Assembly: GCA_014382375.1 (NCBI GenBank) | Contig: JACNJU010000086.1 | Location: 1-64,000 of the forward strand | DNA from: Rhodospirillaceae bacterium | GTDB taxonomy: Bacteria; Pseudomonadota; Alphaproteobacteria; Rhodospirillales; JABHCV01 | Length of the DNA: 64,000 nt | Reading direction: 5' to 3' | In this document: positions 54,788-63,970 of the stretch, in pieces | Layout of the letters: every line of letters starts with the position of its first letter | Numbering within the stretch: the first letter of the stretch is position 1 | Notes under the pieces: generated by a model | Seen by the model: only the letters and a program-made list of their open reading frames with translations | Databases searched by the model: none | What the model was told of the DNA's origin: nothing | Made by a program: the position numbers and the translations under genes

Positions 54788-56557
54788 ATGCGCTATCTTT
54801 CATTTAGTCGGCTTACTGTCCTTCTTCGTCGCCTGACCCAAAGTGGCCAGATGGCCTTAACCATTCTTGCCTTTCTGATTGGCGGCGGCGCTGGTGGTGC
54901 GGTTGTGCTTTTTCGCGAAGCCATTGGTCTGGTCCAGAACCTTGCCTTTGGCACCGACAGCGAGCGGTTGTTCCTGCATCTTGATAGCTTGCCCTGGTGG
55001 CAGATCGTGTCTGTACCGGCGTTTGGCGGCCTCATCATTGGCTTGCTTGTCAAATACCTGATGCCTGAAAAGCGCCCTGAAGGGGTCGCTGACGTTATCG
55101 AGGCCGGTGCCTTGCGCGGTGGCCGCATGTCATTACTGACCGGCATCAAGGCGGCGCTGGTTAATGCGATTTCCATCGGTTTTGGTGCCTCTGTCGGGCG
55201 TGAAGGCCCGGCGGTTCATATCGGTGCGGCGTTCGGGGGCTGGCTTGCCTCATCCCTGCATTTGACCCGCTCTGTCTCGCGAACGCTTCTGGGTTGCGGC
55301 GCGGCGGCGGCAGTTGCGGCTTCCTTCAATGCGCCCATTGCCGGGGCCTTGTTTGCATCCGAAGTGGTGATCGGCCATTACGCCTTAAGCGCCTTTGCCC
55401 CCATCGTTATCGCCAGCGTCACCGGGACAGCTATCTCGCGTTATTATTTTGGCGATTTTCCGGCCTTTGTTATCCCCGAGCACATCATCGAGTCGTTCTG
55501 GGAATTCCCCGCTTTTATCGTCCTTGGCATCATCGCCGGACTGGCCGCCATGGCGTTTATGAAAAGTGTCATGCTGTGCAATTCCCTGGCCGGGCGGGTG
55601 CCGGTCCCGGACATTGTCAAACCGGCAATTGGCGGTGCGCTGATCGGCCTTATCGCGATCTGGTTCCCGCAGGTCTTAGGTGTCGGTTACGGCGCTACAG
55701 AGGCCGCCGTGATGGAATCCTTCCCGCTGATGTTGCTGGTATCGGTATGCATTGCCAAAATTCTGGCGACCTCAATCAGCATCGGTTTTGGTTTTGGCGG
55801 CGGTGTGTTCTCACCGGCACTGGTGATCGGGGCAATGCTGGGCGGTGCCTACGGGATGATCTTCACCGGCCTGTTTCCTGACCTGTCTACCGGCATTGGT
55901 GCGTATACCATCCTTGGTATGGGTGCGATGGCCGCGGCGGTGCTTGGCGCACCGATTTCCACCGCCCTGATTATCTTTGAAATGACCGGCGATTACGCCC
56001 TGACAATGGCCCTGATGGTTGCGGTCGTCATTGCCTCGATGATTACCCGGCAGTTTCATGGCGGTTCGTTCTTTGCCTGGCAGCTTGAACGGCGTGGTCA
56101 TGACCTTCGTGATGGCCTTGAAGTTGCCCTGCTTCGGAATCTTAAAGTGCGTTCGGTGCTTTCAAGCGCCGGGGAACTGGTGACCCTGGGGGTAGGATTG
56201 CCTGACATCCGCTCGATGTTGCAAAATTCCGAAGCCGGTGAGCTTTTTGTTATTGATGAAGACGGCATCCTGTTTGGCACCATCACCCTAGCCGATATGA
56301 GCGAGTTCGCTTTCGATCCGGAACTCGATCAGTTGATCACTGCAAGCGACGTGGCGCGCCGCCATCCGCCGGTTCTGGCAGCCGGTGACGATCTTGAAAC
56401 GGCAATGACAATCATGCGCGACAATGGCGAGGAATACATCGCGGTGGTCGAGAACCGCGACAATATGAAATTTCTCGGCTGTGTCCGTGAAGGTCGGGTG
56501 ATGAGCGCTTATAACCGGGCCCTTGTCGAAAACCGCCGCGAGGAACGCGGGCACTGA
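54788..56557 (+). CDS. ClC-type chloride channel/antiporter with C-terminal CBS pair
   Basis: The 589-residue protein has the ClC core with GREGPAVHIGAAFGG (gating Glu139) and FGFGGGVFSPALVIGAMLGG. The usual GSGIP chloride-binding motif is not obvious (ADVIEAGALRGGRMS at that place), as in some CBS-bearing bacterial ClCs. A CBS domain pair occupies the last ~130 residues. It moves Cl- or a similar anion, perhaps against H+. The start may be this ATG or a GTG at 54782, which is better spaced from a run of six G. Confidence 0.88.
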   Translation: MRYLSFSRLTVLLRRLTQSGQMALTILAFLIGGGAGGAVVLFREAIGLVQNLAFGTDSERLFLHLDSLPWWQIVSVPAFGGLIIGLLVKYLMPEKRPEGVADVIEAGALRGGRMSLLTGIKAALVNAISIGFGASVGREGPAVHIGAAFGGWLASSLHLTRSVSRTLLGCGAAAAVAASFNAPIAGALFASEVVIGHYALSAFAPIVIASVTGTAISRYYFGDFPAFVIPEHIIESFWEFPAFIVLGIIAGLAAMAFMKSVMLCNSLAGRVPVPDIVKPAIGGALIGLIAIWFPQVLGVGYGATEAAVMESFPLMLLVSVCIAKILATSISIGFGFGGGVFSPALVIGAMLGGAYGMIFTGLFPDLSTGIGAYTILGMGAMAAAVLGAPISTALIIFEMTGDYALTMALMVAVVIASMITRQFHGGSFFAWQLERRGHDLRDGLEVALLRNLKVRSVLSSAGELVTLGVGLPDIRSMLQNSEAGELFVIDEDGILFGTITLADMSEFAFDPELDQLITASDVARRHPPVLAAGDDLETAMTIMRDNGEEYIAVVENRDNMKFLGCVREGRVMSAYNRALVENRREERGH

Positions 56558-56559
56558 GG

Positions 56560-56801
56560 GAAAAAAGACCGTCCTTCTGGCGCTTGGGCAATCTCCTTTC
56601 AGCCGTTCCGAATTACCAGCGGTGAAGGCTTTTATTTCTGCTTATAGTCTGGCTTACGGGGCAATACCATCTGCCCAGACCGCACAGGGGTACAATGCCG
56701 CCCGACGTATTGATCGCGCCGTTCGCTCTCAGGACGGGATTGAAGACGGCACCGCATTGCGACGAAATTTCAGGGAAACAGCACACGGTTTTGACTGGTG
56801 A
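56560..56801 (+). pseudogene. Remnant of the 3' end of a LivK-like ABC substrate-binding protein gene
   Basis: In the 248-base gap after the ClC gene one frame reads PFSRSELPAVKAFISAYSLAYG, here cited as AVKAFISAYSLAYG, then PSAQTAQGYNAARRIDRAV and ALRRNFRETAHGFDW before a TGA at 56799. This is the recognisable C-terminal lobe pattern of Peripla_BP_6/LivK proteins (YG..PSA.AAQGYDAA...DAAL...ALR). No start, signal peptide or N-terminal lobe exists: the upstream sequence is the ClC gene in another frame. I read it as a decayed leftover of a deleted amino-acid transporter gene. Confidence 0.55.
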
Positions 56802-56805
56802 TCCT

Positions 56806-57825
56806 TTAATGTCCAAGCAGCCAGTCGTAGCGATCAATGGATTTGATGTTGATTTTTTTGATCGTCAGGTCCGTCGAGGCTGCCGACAGGATATCCAGTT
56901 GAATCGGGCTTCCGGCATTTCCCTGAATGCGCACTTTTCGGAAAAACTCAAGCATCGTGCCAATGCGCCTGCCACCGACGCCGATGATGATGTCACCCCT
57001 TTTAAGCCCCGCCTGTTCGGCAGGGCCGCCTTCGCTCAAACGGGTGATGAAAACCCGGCCCTGGGCTTCGTCCGTATTAAGACCAAGCCACGGCGGCACC
57101 GGTGGTTTACGTCGCCCACTTGCGACTAAATCAGCGATGATCGGTTTCAGGTCATCAATGGGAACGAACATATTTCCGATTACCGGGTGATCGGCGACAA
57201 TAGCGTCATTGACCAACAGCGAGCCAATACCAACCAGTTCGCCTTTTCGGTCGATTAATGCAGCACCACCAAATTCATGATGGGGCGGCATGGTGAAAAT
57301 GGCTTTTTCCAAAAGATATTCCCAGTACCCGGCGAACGAGCGTCGCGAAACCACCTGGGCTGCGACAATGGCGTCCGGGCCACCGAAACTGACAGCGAGA
57401 ACCGGGGTGCCGTCGTTTAAACTTTTCGAGGACCCCATCTTTAATGCTGTCGCCCCTACGGGTTCGCGGGCCCGGATCAGGCCAAAGCCGGTGGTGTGGT
57501 CGTAGGCGACGAGGTTGGCCTCAATCTGGTTTCCCTGAGGCCCGACAACAGCAATTTCATCGGCCTCCAGAATCAGATAACCGATGGTCAAGATCAGTCC
57601 GTCGTTATCGATCAAAACCCCGCTACCCTGGCGCTGGACGCCTAGACTATCTGCGGTGCGGGCGGTTTCCGGAATATTTGCGTAGACGCCAACGACCGCC
57701 GAAAAGGCAGAATCAAAGGGCGCGGTTGTGATTTCAGGAGCAGGCACTGTCGCCGTCGAACAGGCACTTACGAAAAGCGCTGCGCAAAGCAGCAGGGCGT
57801 GAGTCCGATCAAGCAAGACCTTCAT
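56806..57825 (-). CDS. HtrA-like lipoprotein with PDZ domain, catalytic triad lost
   Basis: The 339-residue protein has a lipoprotein signal (lipobox VSAC, Cys22), a trypsin-like domain of HtrA/DegP type and a C-terminal PDZ domain (PPWLGLNTDEAQGRVFI, GPAEQAGLKRGDIIIGVGG). Aligned by eye to HtrA, the catalytic His position in ILTIGYLI is Tyr83, the Asp position in YDHTTGFGLI is Gly113, and the Ser position in HEFGGAAL is Phe185. All three are replaced while the fold motifs (GSGVLIDNDG, GELVGIGS) are kept, so it is probably a pseudoprotease that binds peptides. I start it at 57825, with GGAAAC upstream. Confidence 0.85.
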   Translation of the reverse strand: MKVLLDRTHALLLCAALFVSACSTATVPAPEITTAPFDSAFSAVVGVYANIPETARTADSLGVQRQGSGVLIDNDGLILTIGYLILEADEIAVVGPQGNQIEANLVAYDHTTGFGLIRAREPVGATALKMGSSKSLNDGTPVLAVSFGGPDAIVAAQVVSRRSFAGYWEYLLEKAIFTMPPHHEFGGAALIDRKGELVGIGSLLVNDAIVADHPVIGNMFVPIDDLKPIIADLVASGRRKPPVPPWLGLNTDEAQGRVFITRLSEGGPAEQAGLKRGDIIIGVGGRRIGTMLEFFRKVRIQGNAGSPIQLDILSAASTDLTIKKINIKSIDRYDWLLGH

Positions 57826-57963
57826 TGTTTCCGGCATCTGCATCATCTCCGGACTGGGAACCATCCAAGTATAGCGCCGCAGTACCTTATCGTCCGCTCT
57901 GTTGAGAAAAAATGCAAAAGGATTCGGGTTCTAATCAGATCACCGGCGCGCTATACATTTGTT

Positions 57964-60204
57964 ATGTCTGATTCTTTTGATCTAGCCGCCGAAGCACCCC
58001 CGGCACCAACCGCTCCTGCCTATCTGGATGGTTTGAATGAGAGCCAGCGCGACGCTGTTGAGGCCATCGACGGCCCAGTTCTTGTTTTGGCGGGTGCCGG
58101 TACCGGCAAGACTCGGGTTTTGACGACGCGGCTTTCCCATATCCTGATGCAGGGCAAAGCCGCACCCTGGGAAGTTCTCGCCGTGACGTTTACCAACAAG
58201 GCGGCGCGCGAAATGCAGGACCGGGTCGGCGGGCTTTTGGGGCGGGCCACCGAAGGCTGGTGGATCGGGACTTTCCACGCCCTGGGGGCGCGCATCCTAC
58301 GCCGTCATGCAGAGGCTGCCGGCCTTAAATCAAATTTCACCATTATCGATCAGGACGATCAGGTTCGATTGCTCAAACAGTTGGTGGAAGCCCACAATAT
58401 AGATGAAAAACGCTGGCCACCGCGGGTCATCTGCAACCTTATTCAACGCTGGAAAGATCGCGGCCTGATGCCGGACGCCGTCGGTGATACGGAAGGTTCG
58501 GACAGCGCCGATGGTAAGGCGGTGCAAATTTACCGTGAGTATCAAGACCGGTTGCAAACCCTGAACGCCGCTGATTTCGGCGATCTGCTGCTGTTGTGCC
58601 TGGAACTGTTCAAGGCCCAGCCGTCTATCCTGCAGGAATACCAGCGCAAGTTTCGTTTTCTGTTGGTCGATGAATATCAGGACACCAATGTGGCTCAATA
58701 TCTGTGGCTCAGGATGCTTGCTCAATCCCACAAGAATATTTGTTGCGTCGGTGATGATGATCAGTCGATCTACTCGTGGCGCGGCGCGGAAGTCGGCAAT
58801 ATCCTGCGTTTCGAGAAAGATTTTCCCGGTGCCAAAGTCGTCCGTCTGGAACGCAATTACCGCTCCACTCCGCATATTCTGGGGGCGGCCTCCGGCCTGA
58901 TCGCTCACAACGAAGGACGCTTGGGCAAGACCCTGTGGACCGAGCTGAACGAGGGCGAGAAGGTCGGCGTTCGCGGCGTCTGGGACGGGGTCGAGGAAGC
59001 CCGCGTCGTTGGCGATGAAATAGAAGTCCAGCAAAACAGGGGCCATAAGCTCAACGATATGGCGGTATTGGTCAGGGCAGGATTTCAGACTCGCGAATTT
59101 GAAGAACGCCTGATCACACTGGGCCTTCCTTACCGGATCATCGGTGGCGCCCGGTTTTACGAGCGCCTGGAAATTCGCGACGCCATCGCCTACCTGCGGG
59201 TGATCGCCCAGCCCGATGATGACCTGGCTTTCGAACGGATTGTCAATACGCCAAAGCGAGGGCTTGGCGACACCACCATTCAAACCATTAACATCTACGC
59301 CCGGGCCGAGCGTATTCCGATGATTGTAGCGATCCACAAATTGCTTGAAACGGATGAACTGCGGGCCAGGGCGCGCACCACCTTGCATGAACTGCTGAAC
59401 GATTTTAGCCGCTGGCGCACTCTTGCATCGGAGGTCAATCATGTGGACCTGACCCGTCAGGTTCTCGACGAGTCCGGTTATACCGTCATGTGGAAAATGA
59501 GCAAGGCTCCTGAAGCGCCGGGACGGCTTGAGAACCTGAAAGAATTGCTTACCGCTATGGAGGATTTCGAGAATCTGCAAGGCTTCCTTGAGCATGTCTC
59601 GCTGGTTATGGAAAACGAGGCGACGACAGCCGATGATAAACTCACCCTGATGACCCTGCACGGCGCCAAAGGGCTTGAATTTGACACCGTCTTCCTGCCC
59701 GGATGGGAGGAGGGCCTGTTCCCCCATCAGCGGGCTCTCGACGAAGGCGGCCTGTCGGCGCTTGAGGAAGAACGTCGCCTCGCTTACGTCGGTTTAACCC
59801 GTGCCCGAAAGCGCGCCATGATCAGTTTTGCCGCCAATCGGCGCATTTATGGCAATTGGCAATCGGCCATTCCGTCGCGTTTTATCGATGAATTGCCGCC
59901 CGATAGCGTCGAGCAATCGGCCGATCAGGGCCTGTACGGGGCTGCTACAGAATCGGGTAGTTTTCTTGATGTTCCGCGTCAACGCAGTCGCCGCACCGGA
60001 TTTTCAGAACAACCGGGGCGCTGGGCGGGTCAAAAGAGTAGTAGCGGTAATCAGGATGGGGACGATCTGCAAACCGGCCAGCGGGTGTTTCATCAGAAAT
60101 TCGGCTACGGCGCGATCCTGTCCATTGACGGTGACAAGCTGGAAATTGCCTTCGAGAAAGCCGGAACCAAAAAGGTGATGGCGGGATTTGTCGAGCAAAC
60201 CTGA
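57964..60204 (+). CDS. uvrD: UvrD/PcrA-type DNA helicase
   Basis: The 746-residue superfamily 1A helicase has the motifs GAGTGKT, VTFTNKAAREMQDRV, DEYQDTN, VGDDDQSIYSWRGAE, TLHGAKGLEFDTVFLPGWEE and EERRLAYVGLTRARK in order. It translocates 3' to 5' and works in nucleotide-excision and mismatch repair and in clearing replication obstacles. The C-terminal ~70 residues form a Tudor-like end (FHQKFGYGAILSIDGDKLEI) as in PcrA/UvrD. I use the ATG at 57964 (MSDSFDLA); the frame continues upstream without support. Confidence 0.95.
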   Translation: MSDSFDLAAEAPPAPTAPAYLDGLNESQRDAVEAIDGPVLVLAGAGTGKTRVLTTRLSHILMQGKAAPWEVLAVTFTNKAAREMQDRVGGLLGRATEGWWIGTFHALGARILRRHAEAAGLKSNFTIIDQDDQVRLLKQLVEAHNIDEKRWPPRVICNLIQRWKDRGLMPDAVGDTEGSDSADGKAVQIYREYQDRLQTLNAADFGDLLLLCLELFKAQPSILQEYQRKFRFLLVDEYQDTNVAQYLWLRMLAQSHKNICCVGDDDQSIYSWRGAEVGNILRFEKDFPGAKVVRLERNYRSTPHILGAASGLIAHNEGRLGKTLWTELNEGEKVGVRGVWDGVEEARVVGDEIEVQQNRGHKLNDMAVLVRAGFQTREFEERLITLGLPYRIIGGARFYERLEIRDAIAYLRVIAQPDDDLAFERIVNTPKRGLGDTTIQTINIYARAERIPMIVAIHKLLETDELRARARTTLHELLNDFSRWRTLASEVNHVDLTRQVLDESGYTVMWKMSKAPEAPGRLENLKELLTAMEDFENLQGFLEHVSLVMENEATTADDKLTLMTLHGAKGLEFDTVFLPGWEEGLFPHQRALDEGGLSALEEERRLAYVGLTRARKRAMISFAANRRIYGNWQSAIPSRFIDELPPDSVEQSADQGLYGAATESGSFLDVPRQRSRRTGFSEQPGRWAGQKSSSGNQDGDDLQTGQRVFHQKFGYGAILSIDGDKLEIAFEKAGTKKVMAGFVEQT

Positions 60205-60266
60205 TTTTTTAACCAATTGTTGAGAAACGGCCGTTAGCCTGATTCCTTAAATGAAGGAGGGCCAGA

Positions 60267-60596
60267 ATGGCTTTATTTTTATCAGTTGCGGCATTGTTGT
60301 TGGCGATTTCAGCGGTTGTGGTCAGTGCTGAAGCCTTGCGCCGGATCAACGGCCAGAACGAAGAGTTTTTGAAATCCTACGTTAAGCAGATTCGTGTTGA
60401 TCTGGATAACAAGGATGGACAACTGGTCTCCTTGAAACAGGAAGTTCAGGAATTAAAACGGGCCCGCCAAACAAGCCGGGAAACCTTGCGTAAACTTGAA
60501 AATGACGCCAAGCAAAAAAGCGCCGGCGACCCAGTTGACAGGTATGGTGATTTCATTCCCAGTACTGCCGCCCCGCGCACCCGCAGTGTCGCCTGA
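60267..60596 (+). CDS. Hypothetical membrane-anchored coiled-coil protein (109 aa)
   Basis: The 109-residue product has one N-terminal membrane helix (about residues 2-22), then a charged coiled coil (about 35-85) rich in Lys/Glu/Gln with heptad-like Leu/Val spacing, and a short polar end. AAGGAGG lies upstream of the ATG, a strong ribosome site that supports a genuine gene. No family is recognised. It follows uvrD by 62 bases. Confidence 0.65.
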   Translation: MALFLSVAALLLAISAVVVSAEALRRINGQNEEFLKSYVKQIRVDLDNKDGQLVSLKQEVQELKRARQTSRETLRKLENDAKQKSAGDPVDRYGDFIPSTAAPRTRSVA

Positions 60597-60615
60597 GCGT
60601 CTGCTCATTTAATTT

Positions 60616-61194
60616 TCAGGGTGCAATAATACCCATGTGAACCGCCCGCGCGACGGCCTGTTCACGGGTTGTCGAGGCCAGCTTGCGCCTGGCATTCGAA
60701 ATATGAAGGTTTACAGTGACCCGCTTGATTCCCATACGATAGGCGATTTTGTCACTTCGAAAACCCCGTGCCAATAGCAGCAGGGTTTCGCGTTCCCGGG
60801 GCGTTATCCTCGCCTTTAACGCTCTTTCTTTCTGTCTCAGGGATATAATACAGGTGTGAGCGTAGAGAATGCTGGCGGCGATGGCTGGCAGATAATTTCC
60901 GTCTCCGTTTTTGCTGGAAAGCCCCAGGGATGTCTTTTTCGGCGTTTCAGTACTGCCCTCTGGCGGTTCAACAAGCATCCATAAATAGTTTGTGACGCGT
61001 ATGGTTTGCGGACTTTTCTTGAAAGCCTGATTTTTACCCTCCTCGCGCAACGCAGTGCTTTTTCCGGAACTGTCGACCATCCAGATCATATGCTTGTTAA
61101 ACTTGTCGGAAATACGAGAGAGAAATCCGGCGGTGAGCTGACTGGCCTCTTTCGCATCTTTCGCCTGCTTTAGTGACGAAAATAACGGGTTCAT
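60616..61194 (-). CDS. LuxR-family transcriptional regulator
   Basis: The 192-residue protein ends in a LuxR/FixJ helix-turn-helix (ITPRERETLLLLARGFRSDK, AYRMGIKRVTVNLHISNARR). The ~125-residue N-terminal part is shorter than a standard autoinducer-binding domain and is not recognisable as a receiver, so the input signal is unknown. GAAGG lies before the ATG at 61194. It is transcribed toward the coiled-coil gene and divergently from a small Cys-containing ORF. Confidence 0.85.
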   Translation of the reverse strand: MNPLFSSLKQAKDAKEASQLTAGFLSRISDKFNKHMIWMVDSSGKSTALREEGKNQAFKKSPQTIRVTNYLWMLVEPPEGSTETPKKTSLGLSSKNGDGNYLPAIAASILYAHTCIISLRQKERALKARITPRERETLLLLARGFRSDKIAYRMGIKRVTVNLHISNARRKLASTTREQAVARAVHMGIIAP

Positions 61195-61358
61195 GATCTG
61201 CCTTCTTTCCACCAGTCTTCCTTATTCCATACCATAACTAGAATGGACATTGATGAAATGCAACCTATGCAAATGGATAGGTTGTAGGGCCAATTTGCAG
61301 CGGGTAGCGTTTCTGGATAGATGTTAAACCTATATTTGTATTTCGGTTTCTTTTGCCT

Positions 61359-61622
61359 ATGGATCAAAGACTCATCGATTTGCTTTCTATAAAAGCATGG
61401 AAAAAGGCCGTAGAAATATGGTCTCAGATTCGAACTGAGTCTGGGACATGTGCTGATGATTGTGTTTTTGGGGGGGCAAAAAGCCCGATGAAATGTGCGC
61501 ACTGCCTCGAGGGCCGGTTGCGAACTATATCCCTGTCGCGCCACTCAAAGAACGATAAAGAAGATCAATATCTGGAATTTGCCCGCCAATTGAATGCGTG
61601 GTCCAGGAAGAAGTCAGATTGA
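61359..61622 (+). CDS. Small hypothetical protein with Cys pairs (87 aa)
   Basis: An 87-codon frame, MDQRLIDLLSIKAWKKAV onward, contains CADDC and CAHC, which could form a small metal site or disulfides. It has no membrane helix or signal. No clear ribosome site is visible. It lies in the gap between the divergent LuxR gene and prmA, which is otherwise empty. No family is recognised and the coding call is uncertain. Confidence 0.4.
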   Translation: MDQRLIDLLSIKAWKKAVEIWSQIRTESGTCADDCVFGGAKSPMKCAHCLEGRLRTISLSRHSKNDKEDQYLEFARQLNAWSRKKSD

Positions 61623-61705
61623 AGTCGGCCAAAAGGTGCCCCTTGATGGCGGAAAAGCCGAATTTTTGTTGACGCCGGAAGGCGCGCTCCCCCATACCTT
61701 GCCAG

Positions 61706-62599
61706 ATGAATAATAAACCAGAGGGTCTTTGGCGTATCGAAGTCGCCGCGACGGCGCAAAGCGTTAATGCTTTTGAAGAAGCCCTTGATCCGTTTTGTCA
61801 ATCAATTTCCTGGTTCGCCACCGACAGCGAAGGTGAATGGCGCATCGAAGGCTTTACAGAATACAAGCCCGAAGGAGCTGCCCTGGCCGCAGCCATGAGC
61901 GTTGTCGCGGGTGAGTTTTCAATTGCCGTTCCCGAAGTGACGGTCATTCCGGTTTCTCCCCGCGACTGGGTTGCCGACAGTTTGCGGATGTTCCCGCCGA
62001 CTGATGCGGGTCGTTTTTTTATCTATGGCACCCATTACGATAGTGATCTTCCGGCGGCTCGTATTCCGATCTGTCTTAATCCCGGCCGGGCCTTCGGTTC
62101 AGGCGAACACGCCACGACCATGGGCTGCCTGCTGGCGCTCAGTGATCTTGTCGGGCGGCGAGGCGTTATCAATCCACTGGACATGGGTTGTGGATCGGGC
62201 ATTTTGTCGATCGCCATTGCCAAGGCGTGGCGGGTGTCTGTGCATGGCATGGATCTTGAAACCAACGCCGTTCTGGTGGCCCGCGAAAACAGCCACCGCA
62301 ACGGTGTCGGGCCGCTGGTGCGGATTTCGCGTTCCAACGGCTATCACTCACCAGCGGTCAAGCAAAACGGGCCTTACGACCTGATCGTCTCGAATATTCT
62401 CGCCAACCCGCTTTGCAAAATGGCCAAGGCCGTCGGCGCGACGTCCAGAAGTCGTGCACTGGGTGGCGGTATTGTCATTCTTGGCGGCTTTTTGGAAATC
62501 GACGCCAATCGTGTTTACGCCGCCTACTATCGCCAGGGGTTCCGACTGATTAGATCTTATCATATCAAGGGCTGGCGAACCCTTGTTCTGAGGCGTTGA
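61706..62599 (+). CDS. prmA: Ribosomal protein L11 methyltransferase
   Basis: PrmA trimethylates several sites on ribosomal protein L11. The 297-residue protein has the substrate-binding N-terminal part (SINAF-like region, WRIEGFTEYKPEG), the LNPGRAFGSGEHATTMGCL motif and the SAM-binding LDMGCGSGILSIAIAKAW near residue 160, plus DLIVSNILANPL. The length is normal. The start ATG lacks a strong SD. It is followed 102 bases later by a histidine kinase gene. Confidence 0.92.
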   Translation: MNNKPEGLWRIEVAATAQSVNAFEEALDPFCQSISWFATDSEGEWRIEGFTEYKPEGAALAAAMSVVAGEFSIAVPEVTVIPVSPRDWVADSLRMFPPTDAGRFFIYGTHYDSDLPAARIPICLNPGRAFGSGEHATTMGCLLALSDLVGRRGVINPLDMGCGSGILSIAIAKAWRVSVHGMDLETNAVLVARENSHRNGVGPLVRISRSNGYHSPAVKQNGPYDLIVSNILANPLCKMAKAVGATSRSRALGGGIVILGGFLEIDANRVYAAYYRQGFRLIRSYHIKGWRTLVLRR

Positions 62600-62701
62600 G
62601 AAAACATTGTGTCGAAACGCCTGGCCGTTTCCTTTTTTACGGTTGGGCGCTAAAATGACTGACGGTTGCTTATCCTGTTCCCTAAAGGTGGCGCATAACC
62701 G

Positions 62702-63883
62702 ATGACCGAATTCAAGCGCGATCAATATCAGATTCTTTTCGAGCATTCAGCCGATGCCATGCTGATTATCGATCATGAGAAATTCGTTGATTGCAATGAT
62801 GCGGTCCTGAAGATGCTGGGATATGCGAACCGCGAGGAAATGCTTCAAACGCACCCCTCGCAGTTGTCCCCGTCCCACCAACCCGATGGTCAACCTTCGT
62901 TCGAAAAAGCAAACAAGATGATATCCATTGCCCTGTCTTCGGGAAGCCACCGGTTTGTCTGGATTCACACCCGCGCAAATGGTGAAGACTTCCCGGTCGA
63001 GGTGTTGTTGACGGCGGTGCCGTTTCAGAAACGAAAACTTGTGCATGTGGTCTGGCGCGATATTTCCAAACGGCTTCGTCTTGAAGAAGAACTTGCCAAT
63101 CACCGTGACCAGCTTCAACAACTGGTCGATGAACAAACCCGCGATCTTGTCGAGGCCCGGGACGCTGCAGAGGCGGCAACACGCGTCAAATCGCTTTTTC
63201 TGGGCTCCATGAGCCATGAATTACGGACACCGCTCAACGCTATTATCGGTTTTAGCGACGCCATGAAGAACCGGATTTTCGGGGCTATCGATAATCCCAA
63301 GTACGAGGAATATGTCGATCTTATTTACGGGTCGGGCAAACATCTGCTGCAGCTCATTGATGACATCCTTGATGTGTCCGCTATCGAGGCCGGCGAGCTA
63401 TCAGTTGATGAAGTCGCGGTCAACATAGAGGACATCATTTCGGCTTGTCAGAGCCTTGTTGAACAAAGGGCTGCCGCTGCTGGTATCAGTATCTACATAA
63501 AGGTCCCAAATGCCATTCCACCACTTTTTATTGATGAACGACGGATCAAGCAGATTTTCCTCAATTTGCTGACAAACTCCATCAAGTTCACCCCGGAAGG
63601 CGGCTCTGTAACAATCGAAAGTGGTCTGAATGACAAGGGCGACCTGGTTATATCCGTTGCCGATACGGGCATTGGAATGACCAGTGATGATATTTCCATC
63701 GCCCTGACCCAGTTTGGTCAGGTCGATCATAGTCTGATCAGGAAGAATGAAGGCACCGGCCTTGGCTTGCCGATAACAAAGTCCCTGGTTGAAATGCACG
63801 ATGGCAGCCTGGAAATCTCCAGCACTCCCGGCGAAGGGACAAAGGTGTCGCTGACCTTCCCCTCAACGCGTCTTCATCAATAA
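62702..63883 (+). CDS. PAS-domain sensor histidine kinase
   Basis: The 393-residue cytoplasmic kinase has a PAS domain (residues ~8-125: QYQILFEHSADAMLIIDHEK, CNDAVLKMLGYANREEML), a coiled-coil linker, an HisKA domain with phosphoacceptor His172 in SHELRTPLNAIIGFSDAM, and an HATPase domain (NLLTNSIKFTPEGG, VADTGIGM, GTGLGLPITKSLVEMHDG). No membrane helix is present, so it senses an internal signal. No response regulator gene is adjacent in the window, so it is an orphan here. Confidence 0.93.
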   Translation: MTEFKRDQYQILFEHSADAMLIIDHEKFVDCNDAVLKMLGYANREEMLQTHPSQLSPSHQPDGQPSFEKANKMISIALSSGSHRFVWIHTRANGEDFPVEVLLTAVPFQKRKLVHVVWRDISKRLRLEEELANHRDQLQQLVDEQTRDLVEARDAAEAATRVKSLFLGSMSHELRTPLNAIIGFSDAMKNRIFGAIDNPKYEEYVDLIYGSGKHLLQLIDDILDVSAIEAGELSVDEVAVNIEDIISACQSLVEQRAAAAGISIYIKVPNAIPPLFIDERRIKQIFLNLLTNSIKFTPEGGSVTIESGLNDKGDLVISVADTGIGMTSDDISIALTQFGQVDHSLIRKNEGTGLGLPITKSLVEMHDGSLEISSTPGEGTKVSLTFPSTRLHQ

Positions 63884-63920
63884 ATTGTTTTGGCCTGTGG
63901 TATAAATGGTGGGCACGCGC

Positions 63921-63945
63921 CAAGCCGCCTTGGCGGCTTGCTTTC
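63921..63945 (+). terminator. Terminator-like hairpin after the histidine kinase gene
   Basis: CAAGCCGCC and GGCGGCTTG form a perfect 9-bp stem around TT, followed by CTTTC. It lies about 40 bases after the stop codon. Confidence 0.5.
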
Positions 63946-63970
63946 ATATGTTTCAGTCGTGTCCACAAAA

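Noticed and set aside
58330-59727. 465-codon minus-strand frame inside uvrD
   Set aside because: uvrD has all helicase motifs in the plus frame; the antisense translation shows no family features.
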